43,710 nt of DNA from Spirochaetales bacterium (GTDB taxonomy: Bacteria; Spirochaetota; Spirochaetia; SZUA-6; RPPD01): contig JAFGSW010000030.1 of NCBI GenBank assembly GCA_016934415.1, forward strand, positions 1 to 43,710, given 5' to 3'. The notes beneath the pieces were generated by a model. It saw nothing but the letters and a program-made list of their open reading frames with translations, was not told the origin of the DNA and did not search any database. The translations under genes and the position numbers were made by a program. Shown one piece after another: positions 33,959 through 42,859 of the stretch (the first letter of the stretch is position 1; the number at the start of each line of letters is the position of its first letter).

Positions 33959-33983
33959 CGGCAATTATTCGTATTTATTGCCG
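33959..33983 (-). promoter_or_regulatory. Inverted repeat upstream of AbiEi, candidate operator
   Basis: CGGCAAT (33959-33965) and ATTGCCG (33977-33983) are exact inverted repeats around an 11-base AT-rich spacer, inside the 59-bp gap between the Abi_C and AbiEi genes. AbiEi proteins bind inverted repeats in their own promoter. No convincing -35/-10 pair could be fixed, so the promoter itself is inferred. Confidence 0.6.
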
Positions 33984-34007
33984 TTAATTTGGTTACGTGG
34001 TTTTTCG

Positions 34008-34811
34008 TTACAGGCTAAACTGCTTTGACAACGAATGCAGCAGGAAAACACACAGTGTTTTGCTCGAATTGACCGCAAGAACCGCATGATGTTTTCCCGG
34101 TTTATATTTTCTTGCATGAGCGTCGCTCATTTCATTCCGTATCGCTGCCAAACCAATAACTATCGAATTTAGTCCAGATAAAATCTGCTTGATCGGCTCT
34201 GGATAGTTTGAGGTTGAAGGGTCAATATTCAACAGTTTCTTTATATGTTTATATGCGGCGGTAAGGTCGCCGGCATGAACGTACTCGGGTTCGTATTTTT
34301 TTAAAATGTCGACCATGACAGCTTCAGCGAGAGTCCTGGCATTAGTTATTGCACCGTCATAATCGGAGCTGCTTATCTTATCCTCGCACTTGTGTATTTG
34401 TTCGGTGAGATAATCATTCTCAAGGGCAGCGATATCTTCCGCTTTTATTGAAACGGGGTTAACGGTGAATATTTTATATAAATCACCTTTTTTTTGGAGA
34501 GAGAAGCCGTCATGCTTCAATAGATCATTCACTTTGAGAACAGCTTCTTCAATTATTTTATCTGTTTCAAAGAAGTGCCTCGGATCGATAATTTCCTCAA
34601 TTATTTTTTCGAGGGCAGGCGTGTCATTAATGCTAGCAAGTTTTTCTTCTGTGAACGCCCAACGGGAAGGGAATCCGGCACCATATGTTTCCCTGAATCC
34701 GTAGCGATTAAATAATTCGACAAGTCTTGGTCCGGAGAGATAAGGGGTATATCCGCTATCTCCACAGACAATTTTTGCCAAATGCTTTATTGTGAAAGCA
34801 CTTACCTTCAT
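34008..34811 (-). CDS. Abortive-infection protein with HEPN/Abi_C domain
   Basis: The 267-residue protein has an N-terminal part of about 125 residues (MKVSAFTIKHLAKIVCGDSG) and a C-terminal Abi_C/HEPN domain: ITNARTLAEAVMVDIL, KKLLNIDP, QILSGLNSIVIGLAAIRNEMSDAHAR. The RNEMSDAH stretch (Arg225 to His232) fits the R-x4-6-H motif of HEPN ribonucleases, so it may cut RNA. The ATG at 34811 has GTGAGGGG directly before it and lies four bases from the methyltransferase stop. A longer upstream frame is a shadow. GC is lower than in the methyltransferase gene, suggesting a separate origin. Confidence 0.82.
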   Translation of the reverse strand: MKVSAFTIKHLAKIVCGDSGYTPYLSGPRLVELFNRYGFRETYGAGFPSRWAFTEEKLASINDTPALEKIIEEIIDPRHFFETDKIIEEAVLKVNDLLKHDGFSLQKKGDLYKIFTVNPVSIKAEDIAALENDYLTEQIHKCEDKISSSDYDGAITNARTLAEAVMVDILKKYEPEYVHAGDLTAAYKHIKKLLNIDPSTSNYPEPIKQILSGLNSIVIGLAAIRNEMSDAHARKYKPGKHHAVLAVNSSKTLCVFLLHSLSKQFSL

Positions 34812-34815
34812 CCCC

Positions 34816-37725
34816 TCACCCGCTCCCGCCGTAGTCGTTCGCGATAAAGCCCCGCACGAGCTCCGCGTTTTTAGCGTCCTCGAACCAATGGGAGAGGTGC
34901 GCGTGCGCCTTTGCCTGCTCCAGGTATTTGAATATCTCCTGGATGTCCTCACGCCTGGTCCAGTAGTCCGAACGGGCATGTTTCAGGTAATTGAAGCCTT
35001 CGCGTGGATTTTCGGCGCGAATTGATTCGTGAATTGAAAAGAGAATATGCCTGAGGAGCGTCCCGCCCCATTCGCCTTCGCCCAGTTGCACACGCTTGAA
35101 TTCGCTCGCGGTCTTGAACCGCGCCCGGTTAGCGACCGTGTCCGCGAGCATGAAGGAATACTCACTCACGCCGAAACCGCGCGCCAGCTCCTGGTAGGCC
35201 CCCTGCCGGAACTCCCCGTGGCGTTCCAGCTCAAGGCCGCGCAGGTAAAGGCGTTCCGTGTTGGTGAGATTGCGCCAGACGGAAGCGTCTATGCCGCGGG
35301 GGATGAGGTAGCCGGCCGCGATGGACACGGCGCGGTCGATGATCTTCTCGAACGGAGATTTCTCGTTTTTGGTCCGGGTGCGGAAGAGCTCATGGCGGAT
35401 GTCCTGGCCCTCGATGTCATTGTAGCCGGTGAGCACGCGCAGGGCGGCGGCATAGGCGCCAAGCTGGAAATCGGTGTCCCCGAACTGGGGCTTGATCCGG
35501 TCGTCGACGCGCCGCATGTGGTCGAGCTGTTTCCTGACCTCGTCGTCCACCAGCGGGTAGAGTTCGTCCAGGAAAACCGTCCCGCCTTCCAGGCGCTTGC
35601 GAAGGACCAGGAGCACCGTGCCCTGGACATAGTTGCCCGTTTTCAGGCCAGAGGTGGTCTCCGTGCCGATGGTCCAGGCCGCGGTCACCTTCAGGCCCGC
35701 GGCCCAGAGGATCATGCCCAGGTCCGCCCAGACGCCTGCGTCCTGATGGGTAAACATGACCACCTGTAGGCCGTCATCCGGCATATGGGCCGCCAGGTTC
35801 GAGTAGATGTCCACCATGCTGTGCTCAAAGTCTTCATCCGCTCCCCTGACAGCCAAAGCCGGACGACTGTCGGAATACCAGTCCGGGAACAGCTTGGGAA
35901 GATGCTTGTCATACCAGGATAAAAAATAATCGGCAAGCTCATGATAATTGACCGCATCCGCGTAAGGCGGATCGGTGACCCACAAAGAAGCTCTTGCTTT
36001 TATCGACCTGGCGTCCGCAGGCCTGCTATCAGCGGTTGAACCATCAATTGTTGATGAAGAATATATTTCTTTTTCTTTCGGTTTTAGAAACTGTTCGGAT
36101 AGAACAAGGCCGCGTATCGGGTAATTGTACTGAGTGTTCAAAGCTTGATTGGTGAAAGTATTTGCGGGAGCGCCTATCCCGCCGGAACGCTCAATTTGGG
36201 GAGTCCAGTGGCAAAGACGTGAATTCATATCATTTTGAACTCCAATCGCCTGGATCATCCCCATAAAGTTTATTTTATCCGGTGATTTTCCTAAAATATT
36301 CTCAATAGACAACCCATGCACCAGCAACTGCCGTGGATGAAACAAATGGTGCCAGTGCGTCCAGCCACGTTCGCGAAATAAACGGCTTGTCTCAGCCCCT
36401 GAAGCAATCTTCTTTGATGGTAAAAACCCCTTCTCCTGCCATTCGACAAAGCGCTCTTTCAGAAGCGAAATCACTTTCCGATCCCGTTCCTCATCTTCCT
36501 CCGTGACGCTCTTGTACAGTCTGTCCCCTTCAGGTGTCATCCAGCGCACGCAATACAATCTTTCCTGGAAAGTGTCCTCCGGCCGCGGCACAAGATCTTC
36601 GTTTTCCCAAAGCCGCAGACCGTATACGGGTTCACCGTCCTCTCCTTTTTTATCTCCACGCAAACCTGCCATGCCGTAGCGATTTTTCGTCTCAGGGCAA
36701 ACCATCTCCTTATCCTGAACCGTGCCTGCTTTCGCATCATTCATCTGCTTTTCGGTCGCGCCGGTTATTATCTCGATATCATAACCATGACGCCGCTCAT
36801 TCTTCTTCAGTACCGCAATCACGTTATATTTTTCGCTGATCACCCAGCTCGGGGCCAGGGGCACCCAGAGACCCGTGGCCGGGCTTTTGGCTTCTATACA
36901 ATAAAGATAAGCGTCCGCCCGGTTGCCCGCGCCGTCATGCTCGATCCCCCATTCGGTGATCTGTCTGTCCGCCGCTTCCCAAGCCTCCTCCTGCGCCTTC
37001 CTGACTTTTTCCTGGACTTCCTTCCCTCCGCCTATCAGGTGTATTGCGGCCCAGGTGAGAAGTGCGGCCACTGGATTGAGATCGCTTCCATAGGCCTCCA
37101 GGCCCAGACGGGCGGCCTCGAACGGGATGGAGCCGCCGCCGCAGAAACAGTCGCCCACCCGGGCCGTACGGCCGAAAGCCTTTTGGGAAAGCTCGGCGAA
37201 CAGTTCCTGAAGCGTGTGCGCATTGGTTTTCAGATGGGCGTTGATTTCCCGCCAGCTTTCTTTACTCGGTCCGTCAATCTGCTCCGGCCGGTCGCAAAAT
37301 GCCAGCTTTTCCTCGTAATCAAGACGGTTGAACGCGAGTTTTTCCATGCGCGCCTTGTCTTCCGGGTCCAGCCCGCGCTTCCAGACGGTCTTGTCACCGC
37401 TCATTTCAATGAACCCGGCCGCTTCCTCCGGCGTCAGCTTTTCCGCGATCAATGCCGCCGGAAGCTTCTTTGTCTTCCGCTTCCAAAGGCCGTCGGGGTC
37501 CATCGTAAGAATGCGCAGGAAAATCTCGCGGTCTTTTTCCGCGTCTTCCGAAGCGGGCATGAGCAATCCCAGGATCACTGCGCGCACCAGGATGAGCGGC
37601 TTTCGGCCCCACCATTTTCCCAGGCCGGTCAGCGTCTGTCCGGGGCCGGCCTTTCGCTCTTTATAGCTTTCGGCGCTCAGGATGGCCAGGGGAAATTGGG
37701 TTTCAATGAAAGGCTTATGGGGCAA
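34816..37725 (-). CDS. DUF1156 adenine-type DNA methyltransferase (COG1743)
   Basis: The 969-residue protein starts with the DUF1156 hallmark (FPLAILSAESYKERKAGPGQ and GKWWGRKPLILVRAV, 11-50). It holds a split methyltransferase core: SAM loop GDCFCGGGSIPFEAARLG near 190-207 and the catalytic motif DPPYADAVNY near 583-592. Members methylate adenine in DNA and form the self-marking arm of defence systems with DUF499. The start is TTG, with AGGGAG nine bases upstream, four bases after the DUF3780 stop. The target site cannot be read from sequence. Confidence 0.92.
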   Translation of the reverse strand: MPHKPFIETQFPLAILSAESYKERKAGPGQTLTGLGKWWGRKPLILVRAVILGLLMPASEDAEKDREIFLRILTMDPDGLWKRKTKKLPAALIAEKLTPEEAAGFIEMSGDKTVWKRGLDPEDKARMEKLAFNRLDYEEKLAFCDRPEQIDGPSKESWREINAHLKTNAHTLQELFAELSQKAFGRTARVGDCFCGGGSIPFEAARLGLEAYGSDLNPVAALLTWAAIHLIGGGKEVQEKVRKAQEEAWEAADRQITEWGIEHDGAGNRADAYLYCIEAKSPATGLWVPLAPSWVISEKYNVIAVLKKNERRHGYDIEIITGATEKQMNDAKAGTVQDKEMVCPETKNRYGMAGLRGDKKGEDGEPVYGLRLWENEDLVPRPEDTFQERLYCVRWMTPEGDRLYKSVTEEDEERDRKVISLLKERFVEWQEKGFLPSKKIASGAETSRLFRERGWTHWHHLFHPRQLLVHGLSIENILGKSPDKINFMGMIQAIGVQNDMNSRLCHWTPQIERSGGIGAPANTFTNQALNTQYNYPIRGLVLSEQFLKPKEKEIYSSSTIDGSTADSRPADARSIKARASLWVTDPPYADAVNYHELADYFLSWYDKHLPKLFPDWYSDSRPALAVRGADEDFEHSMVDIYSNLAAHMPDDGLQVVMFTHQDAGVWADLGMILWAAGLKVTAAWTIGTETTSGLKTGNYVQGTVLLVLRKRLEGGTVFLDELYPLVDDEVRKQLDHMRRVDDRIKPQFGDTDFQLGAYAAALRVLTGYNDIEGQDIRHELFRTRTKNEKSPFEKIIDRAVSIAAGYLIPRGIDASVWRNLTNTERLYLRGLELERHGEFRQGAYQELARGFGVSEYSFMLADTVANRARFKTASEFKRVQLGEGEWGGTLLRHILFSIHESIRAENPREGFNYLKHARSDYWTRREDIQEIFKYLEQAKAHAHLSHWFEDAKNAELVRGFIANDYGGSG

Positions 37726-37729
37726 GGCT

Positions 37730-38305
37730 TCACTCCCTGAACAGCGGCAATTCGAAATCGCTCATGCGTTTCTTGATAACTGAATCGGCTATGGGGTTCT
37801 CCGTGAGGGCGAAGCGCACCGCCTTGCGCCAGCCCTTGTTACGCCCGCCCAGGGCCTGTCCGGTGGCCGCGTTGGTCATGGTGAAGAGCCACCAGCGCTC
37901 CTCGGGGCTCAGGCCCAGCCAGTTCCGCACCGCGTTGGGGATGAGCACCGGATCGGCTTCCTCCACCGCCCAGGCCAGGAGCACGAGCTCCTTGCCCAAA
38001 TTGCGGTCCACGGGCGCCACACCCTTGGAGGGCCATTTGCCGGACTTGACGCCGTGGCGTATCAGCCGGCGATTGAACTCCGCCCTGGCCTCTTCCGCGA
38101 TCTCCGCCCAGATGCGCATGGGCAGAAGCACCTTCAGGTCAGGGTTTTGATAGCCGGAAGACGCCTTTTCGAAAGACAACGCCTCCGCCGTCCATTTGAA
38201 CTCTTCCGTGATCGCCACTTCCCCGTCCTTGGAGGAAGGGATGTGGACAAGGAAGCAATGCGTCGTCCGCTCCGGGAAAAACCCGAAACCCAGTACCTCG
38301 CTCAC
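37730..38305 (-). CDS. DUF3780 protein of the anti-phage cassette
   Basis: The 191-residue protein (MSEVLGFGFFPERTTHCFLVHIP; later LVLLAWAVEEADP and NWLGLSPEERWWLFTMTNAATG) matches the small DUF3780 family that accompanies DUF499 and DUF1156 genes in defence islands. It has no known catalytic motif. An adaptor role between the ATPase and the methyltransferase is plausible but unproven. It starts with GTG overlapping the DUF499 stop as GTGA. Confidence 0.85.
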   Translation of the reverse strand: MSEVLGFGFFPERTTHCFLVHIPSSKDGEVAITEEFKWTAEALSFEKASSGYQNPDLKVLLPMRIWAEIAEEARAEFNRRLIRHGVKSGKWPSKGVAPVDRNLGKELVLLAWAVEEADPVLIPNAVRNWLGLSPEERWWLFTMTNAATGQALGGRNKGWRKAVRFALTENPIADSVIKKRMSDFELPLFRE

Positions 38306-41300
38306 TGCTTCACCTCTTTCAGAACATCGATGGAGAGCCGGTCTTTCTGCATCCAGTCCAGCAGGTCCTGGCCGCGCTTGAAGTGAATTTCACTGATACT
38401 CAAAGTGAGGTGCGCATCCGTTATCAGCTCCCGGAGCTTTATGTAGAGATCGGCCAGTTCCCCGGCCGGCCGTATTTCCCCCTTCGGCAGGGTGTAGTAG
38501 ATTACTTCGTTGGTGGCGGAGGAGACGCAGTTGATGAGCACGTTGGAAAGGGCCGCATTAACTTCCCTTGTCCGCTCCAGCACCTGGAACGCCTCGGACG
38601 CGGGACGGTTCTGGTAGTGCCGGCCGCAAAACCAGACGGCCGGCTTTTCCTTGTCGATTTCGGCGCCTGCTTTTCGCTCCACGCGGAACGATTCTACTTT
38701 ACTCGATACGCCGTCTTTTTCCCCGACCGCCAGGACCATCCGGCAGTCGGGCGGCAGAAGGATGTCCCCGGCATACGGCACGCCGTGCTCCGCGGGATCG
38801 CGGCCGTCGGTCGTGTAGCGCACGGGAACCTCGGGGTTGGAAACGATCTGCGCGTAAAAATCCTTTCCCTGTTGGTATATCCGGGCGCGGAGCTGGATGA
38901 CGTTCTTCCATACGTAATGGATTCCTGTCGGACGCGGATCGGGGCCTTCGTCCACGCACAGGAAGCTCAGTTTGAGCTCCCTGGTGTGGAAGCCTGAGAA
39001 ATCGTTGATGACCAGTGAAGAAGCGGTCGGCTTGGCTTCGCCTATTTCGTAATATACTTTGTTGCCGCCTTCGGGCGTGATCTGGAGGACGGCCTCTCCC
39101 GTGTCCTGGTCGTAGCTCTTGGTCGTTACCGTCACGCGGGTCGGTTCCTTTTCAAACGGCCCGCGCCTGATCATGTTGCCTTCCGCCCGCCAGCGTCCGA
39201 CGGCGACGGCGTATTCGCGGATGTCCTCGAGGAGGCTCGGGTGATGAAACTGCCATTCCGGCTTCACCGCCGCGCGCTTCTTGACGTCGTTCCAGGGCAC
39301 GGGGTTCTGGTTGTCGAAGAGCCGCTCCTCCGCCTTCTTGATCCAGGTATCATTGGGTTTGTCTACGGAAAACTTCTGGTTGTCCTGGAGCGTTCGCCTG
39401 ATCTGGGCTTCCGCGTCATACTGGTTGTTGTCGAAATTGAAATTGATGTGTTCGTGCCGCAGCTTCCCCCGGTGTGGGTACACGATTGTGGAAAACGTTT
39501 GCTGGACCGCGCTCCGGAGCTGGACCTGGTACTTGTCCCGGCTGCGTCTGGCCTCCACTGCCTGCGGGTCTTTTGGGGAGACGCCCTCCTGGTCCTGTTC
39601 GGCAATGACCACTTCCACCGCTTTCAGGTAGGCCGCGTTTTTAAGCACCTCGTCCATGGTGTTCCGGTCCCCGGTGAGGAACAAGAGGCGGTTCTGGAAC
39701 GTCTGGTCGGAATGGAATTTTACCCATTCAGGGTTGAGCGGCTGGTCCGATTTCGCGTCCGGCCAGGGATCGGTCACGACGAGGGTCGTCTTGTCCTGGG
39801 AGATGACGATGTCATCGATGGGGGCCAATACCTTGATCTCCTGGTACAGGTCCTTGAGCTTGGGCTCGAAAAGGGACAACAGGTATTTTCGCAGTTCCTG
39901 GATTTTATTTTCCTTGGTGGCCGTGTTCACCATGCCGAACAGCCGGGCCGCCAGGTTCTGGATATTCTTGAAATACAGCCTCCCGTCCAGGGACAGGTGC
40001 AGGTACCAGGCCCGGTTGGGGAGCACCTCGAGCACGTCGCTCAAGACCCGCTCTATGGAACGACCCGGCGCGCAGAGCCAGGCGATGATCTCGGTGTCCC
40101 GCAGGCCGATGATCGCCTTCTGCGCCGTGGACAGTGAAGATACATAGACGAGTTTCGCGGCGTCGGTCGCGTCGGTCGTCTTCAGCTCTGCGTCCCGTTC
40201 CTCGGCGTGGGAATGCCCGTTATTCGCGATATCCGTCCGCACGGCCTCGGAAAGGCTTGAGTTGATCCGGTCGAATTCGGTGAAAATGTCCCCGTCGTTG
40301 AGATCGATGTCGTACGGATGCACCAGGTGAAGCTTCTTCGCCTTGCCCGTAGTCCAGATATTGGCGATGATCGCCCTCATCATGCGCAAGAGGCCGCGCG
40401 TCTGCTGGAAATTCGGGTTTTCCTTGAAGCGTCCGTACAAGTCCCGCAAGGCAAAATGGAAGGGGTAGGAATCACTGATCTCCGCCGCAAAGCTTTCCGG
40501 AGTGGCGGCTGTCAGCTCCATTTGTTTCGCCTTTTTCACCGCTTCCGCGTAGGCGTTCGCGACCTCCGTCCTGACTTTCTCCGCCGGCAGTTTTTCGAAC
40601 AGCCGCGTCCGCAGAATGTGGAAGACCTCGTCCCCCTGCGTGGCGACCGGCTCGATGACAAGCGCGCTCCTGTTCGTCTCCTTCTCAAGGTTTTCCAGCG
40701 CCGCCATCACTCCCGTTCCCAGATTTGAGTAAGCCGTGGCCGAAAGATCGGAAATGACGATGACGACGTTGTTGAGCTCCTCTTTATTGGCGGCGACCAT
40801 GAGGTTCGAAACGGCCGTCGTGGTCACCGCGGCCAGATTGCTGTCTCCCACAGATTTCGATAACGCGCTCGCGAAATACGGCGGCAGCTCATCGAGGAGA
40901 ATGACGGTGGGCTCTCCCTGGAGCAGCTTGATCCAGGAAGTGACGCCCGGGGCTTGCAGGGGGCTGTAAAGACTGTTGAATGCGTCTTTTTTGCCCAATT
41001 GTTCCGCGAGCGCCCCCCAAATACCGAACGGGTAGTCCGATTCCCGGCCGTCAAACCCGATGACCTTTATGTCTTCGCTTCCCAACTCCGATTCTCTCCA
41101 GAGTTTCTTTCTGATGGAAGGGTATTTGGCCAGGAGTCCCAGTGCCAGCATGGAGTGTGTTTTGCCGCCGCCCATTGCCTGTGAGAGCAGGAACGTGGCC
41201 GCCTGGTCCTTCTTGCCGCTCAGCCTCTGGAAGGTCTTTTCAATGAGGGATTTCATCCCCTTGGTGACGAAGTTCTCTTCGAAAAAAAGTTCCGCGTCCT

Positions 41301-41421
41301 TTTCCTTCATTTTGCCGGTCAAGAGGTCTCCCAGGTGCAGGACGACGTCTTTTCGTGATTTATCGAAGACGCTTTTTCGGGGGGTGCAGGCATCGGAGAG
41401 GTTTATGAGCGTGGAGGCCAT
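38302..41421 (-). CDS. DUF499 AAA+ ATPase (COG1483), anti-phage-associated
   Basis: The 1039-residue protein has an N-terminal P-loop ATPase with Walker A QAMGGGKTHS (81-90) and Walker B PTVILLDELPPYF (Asp177, Glu178). The TTGA-like STALIWA helical and C-terminal beta-rich regions carry no further known motif. DUF499 proteins are always found next to DUF1156 methyltransferases and SNF2 helicases, and are presumed to be the sensor or motor. The ATG is preceded by AAAAGGAG with a spacing of about 6 bases. It is the first gene of the operon. A near-palindrome at about 41453-41476 lies 30-55 bases upstream. Confidence 0.9.
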   Translation of the reverse strand: MASTLINLSDACTPRKSVFDKSRKDVVLHLGDLLTGKMKEKDAELFFEENFVTKGMKSLIEKTFQRLSGKKDQAATFLLSQAMGGGKTHSMLALGLLAKYPSIRKKLWRESELGSEDIKVIGFDGRESDYPFGIWGALAEQLGKKDAFNSLYSPLQAPGVTSWIKLLQGEPTVILLDELPPYFASALSKSVGDSNLAAVTTTAVSNLMVAANKEELNNVVIVISDLSATAYSNLGTGVMAALENLEKETNRSALVIEPVATQGDEVFHILRTRLFEKLPAEKVRTEVANAYAEAVKKAKQMELTAATPESFAAEISDSYPFHFALRDLYGRFKENPNFQQTRGLLRMMRAIIANIWTTGKAKKLHLVHPYDIDLNDGDIFTEFDRINSSLSEAVRTDIANNGHSHAEERDAELKTTDATDAAKLVYVSSLSTAQKAIIGLRDTEIIAWLCAPGRSIERVLSDVLEVLPNRAWYLHLSLDGRLYFKNIQNLAARLFGMVNTATKENKIQELRKYLLSLFEPKLKDLYQEIKVLAPIDDIVISQDKTTLVVTDPWPDAKSDQPLNPEWVKFHSDQTFQNRLLFLTGDRNTMDEVLKNAAYLKAVEVVIAEQDQEGVSPKDPQAVEARRSRDKYQVQLRSAVQQTFSTIVYPHRGKLRHEHINFNFDNNQYDAEAQIRRTLQDNQKFSVDKPNDTWIKKAEERLFDNQNPVPWNDVKKRAAVKPEWQFHHPSLLEDIREYAVAVGRWRAEGNMIRRGPFEKEPTRVTVTTKSYDQDTGEAVLQITPEGGNKVYYEIGEAKPTASSLVINDFSGFHTRELKLSFLCVDEGPDPRPTGIHYVWKNVIQLRARIYQQGKDFYAQIVSNPEVPVRYTTDGRDPAEHGVPYAGDILLPPDCRMVLAVGEKDGVSSKVESFRVERKAGAEIDKEKPAVWFCGRHYQNRPASEAFQVLERTREVNAALSNVLINCVSSATNEVIYYTLPKGEIRPAGELADLYIKLRELITDAHLTLSISEIHFKRGQDLLDWMQKDRLSIDVLKEVKQ

Positions 41422-41793
41422 ATCTGCTCCTTTTCAGTATTGAAACTAGTTTTTTGATATTCATTTTATGAATCAACAGTTTCAACTTAACCGCAAAAGC
41501 TATCTTGATTTTGGATTGTACGCTATGACCGCCACGATTTCAATCGTTTTTTCACTTAATGCACTCCAAATATACAATTCTCCCTTGGACAAATAACGGG
41601 CAGGGTGTTTCTTTTTATTGCCTAAAATCCGTTTTATGGTATTTGAGCTCAATCGCTTGTATAACTTTTATTGGACATCCTGCTTCCCATACGCGACCAT
41701 TGATGAAAGAAAAAGCGCTGAAATGGATACAGTGCCGACAGGGACTGAATTGGGCACTATTGAGTCGTGAAGAGTTGGAGGAGAATTGATGCT
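41422..41793. other. 372-base AT-rich gap, possible gene remnants
   Basis: On the plus strand a 76-codon frame (41559-41789) ends just before the GIY-YIG gene but lacks a ribosome site. On the minus strand two other open stretches look more protein-like: one contains FINGRVWEAGCPIKVIQAI, the other ends in LYIWSALSEKTIEIVAVIAY. Neither has a usable start codon. These may be remnants of a decayed minus-strand gene. None is called as a CDS. Confidence 0.35.
41453..41476 (-). promoter_or_regulatory. Imperfect palindrome upstream of the defence operon
   Basis: TTGATATTCAT and ATGAATCAA face each other around a short T-rich centre, one bulged base apart. It lies about 32-55 bases upstream of the DUF499 start codon, where an operator or promoter would be. 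No clear sigma70 hexamer pair was found. Confidence 0.35.
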
Positions 41794-42378
41794 ATGGGAA
41801 ATAATAGGACTGTCCGTGAGCTCAGCTGGAATGGTCCTTTCGCCTGGCCTGGTTTTGAAAAAGATACTGCATTACCACAGCTACCGAAAACTTGTGGTGT
41901 TTATCTACAAACCTTTAACTATGAAAAAGGCTATTTGATTTATTGTGCTGGACTTACTCGAATTTCATTCAAAGACAGATTTATTCAGCACACAAGGAAT
42001 TATAAGAACGGCAAATATAACGTTCTAGACATGACTTCGGTTTTAAAAGGAAAAAGAAAATTAATATGGAGGGGATGGGGATATTACAGAGAGCACCAAG
42101 ATGAGTTTCTAGAAAAAAAGACAAATATTATAAAGGCCGTTAATAAGCAATTGTTGCATTTTCGAATTTTTTTAGCTGAAAATGGAAATGAAAAAAGGTT
42201 TATTGAACGGCTCGAAGCTTCAATAATGAATAATCTATATAACCAACCTCCTCCTATGAGCCTGATTCCTGACCAGGGGATGTTCTTAGCTCCACGACGT
42301 GGAAAAGAAAAGCTAATAATAGTGAAGAATAAATGCGATTCTATATTATACGGTTTGCCTAACTATCTGGAAATCTAA
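41794..42378 (+). CDS. GIY-YIG-like nuclease family protein (divergent)
   Basis: The 194-residue protein carries a degenerate GIY-YIG core: CGVYLQTF (GVY at 35-37) and LIYCAGLTR (50-53, where YCAG replaces YIG), followed by FKDRFIQHTRNY, where Arg and His fit the usual RL..H positions. A conserved C-terminal block follows (ERLEASIMNNLYNQPP, LAPRRGKEK, LYGLPNYLEI). GIY-YIG domains cleave DNA. GGAGGAG lies 10 bases before the ATG. The gene is AT-rich, divergent from the DUF499 operon, and 17 bases upstream of a PD-(D/E)XK gene, so the two look like one unit. Confidence 0.75.
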   Translation: MGNNRTVRELSWNGPFAWPGFEKDTALPQLPKTCGVYLQTFNYEKGYLIYCAGLTRISFKDRFIQHTRNYKNGKYNVLDMTSVLKGKRKLIWRGWGYYREHQDEFLEKKTNIIKAVNKQLLHFRIFLAENGNEKRFIERLEASIMNNLYNQPPPMSLIPDQGMFLAPRRGKEKLIIVKNKCDSILYGLPNYLEI

Positions 42379-42395
42379 TTTTGGAGGTATGAAGA

Positions 42396-42833
42396 ATGGG
42401 CTCTGAAAGTAATAAGGCAGGAAAACTATTCGAGGACAACGTTGAAAAACTATTAACGATATATAAATTAGGTCATATTAAATCTTATGATGTGCGGACT
42501 ATTACAGGAAAAAGGACCATTGATTTTGTAATCCCATCACGTCTTGGCAAAGTGATTATTGAAGCTAAATATCGAGCCCCTAAGGGTCAAAATGCAGCAT
42601 TGAAGTATGCGGCAGAAGATCTTTTTACTGTGATGTATGAATACCGTTTATTATTCCCTCAAGCACAATTGATCGCTATTGTCAATGATTTAGGTATACT
42701 GCAGCCAGGTAATCACGATCATCTTCCATTACTGACCAGCATAGGTGTTGAAGTATTCACAATAAATGAAAACGGAAAGCCTGATAAGCAACTATTGCAA
42801 AAACTAGAAGAATTAAGCACTAAATATATATAA
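42396..42833 (+). CDS. PD-(D/E)XK nuclease-fold protein
   Basis: The 145-residue protein has the restriction-endonuclease-like core: TIDFVIP with Asp43, then VIIEAKYRA with Glu56 and Lys58, in the spacing expected for D-x(10-20)-ExK. An N-terminal helix KAGKLFEDNVEKLL also fits such nucleases. A GGAGG site precedes the ATG by about 8 bases. With the GIY-YIG gene just upstream, it may provide the cutting arm of a restriction-like function beside the methyltransferase operon; this is inference. Confidence 0.8.
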   Translation: MGSESNKAGKLFEDNVEKLLTIYKLGHIKSYDVRTITGKRTIDFVIPSRLGKVIIEAKYRAPKGQNAALKYAAEDLFTVMYEYRLLFPQAQLIAIVNDLGILQPGNHDHLPLLTSIGVEVFTINENGKPDKQLLQKLEELSTKYI

Positions 42834-42859
42834 TAGCTTCAGTTATTTATTGAAACTCA

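Noticed and set aside
41559-41789. 76-codon plus-strand frame before the GIY-YIG gene
   Set aside because: It has no ribosome site and no recognisable motif, and the opposite strand looks more protein-like over the same bases.
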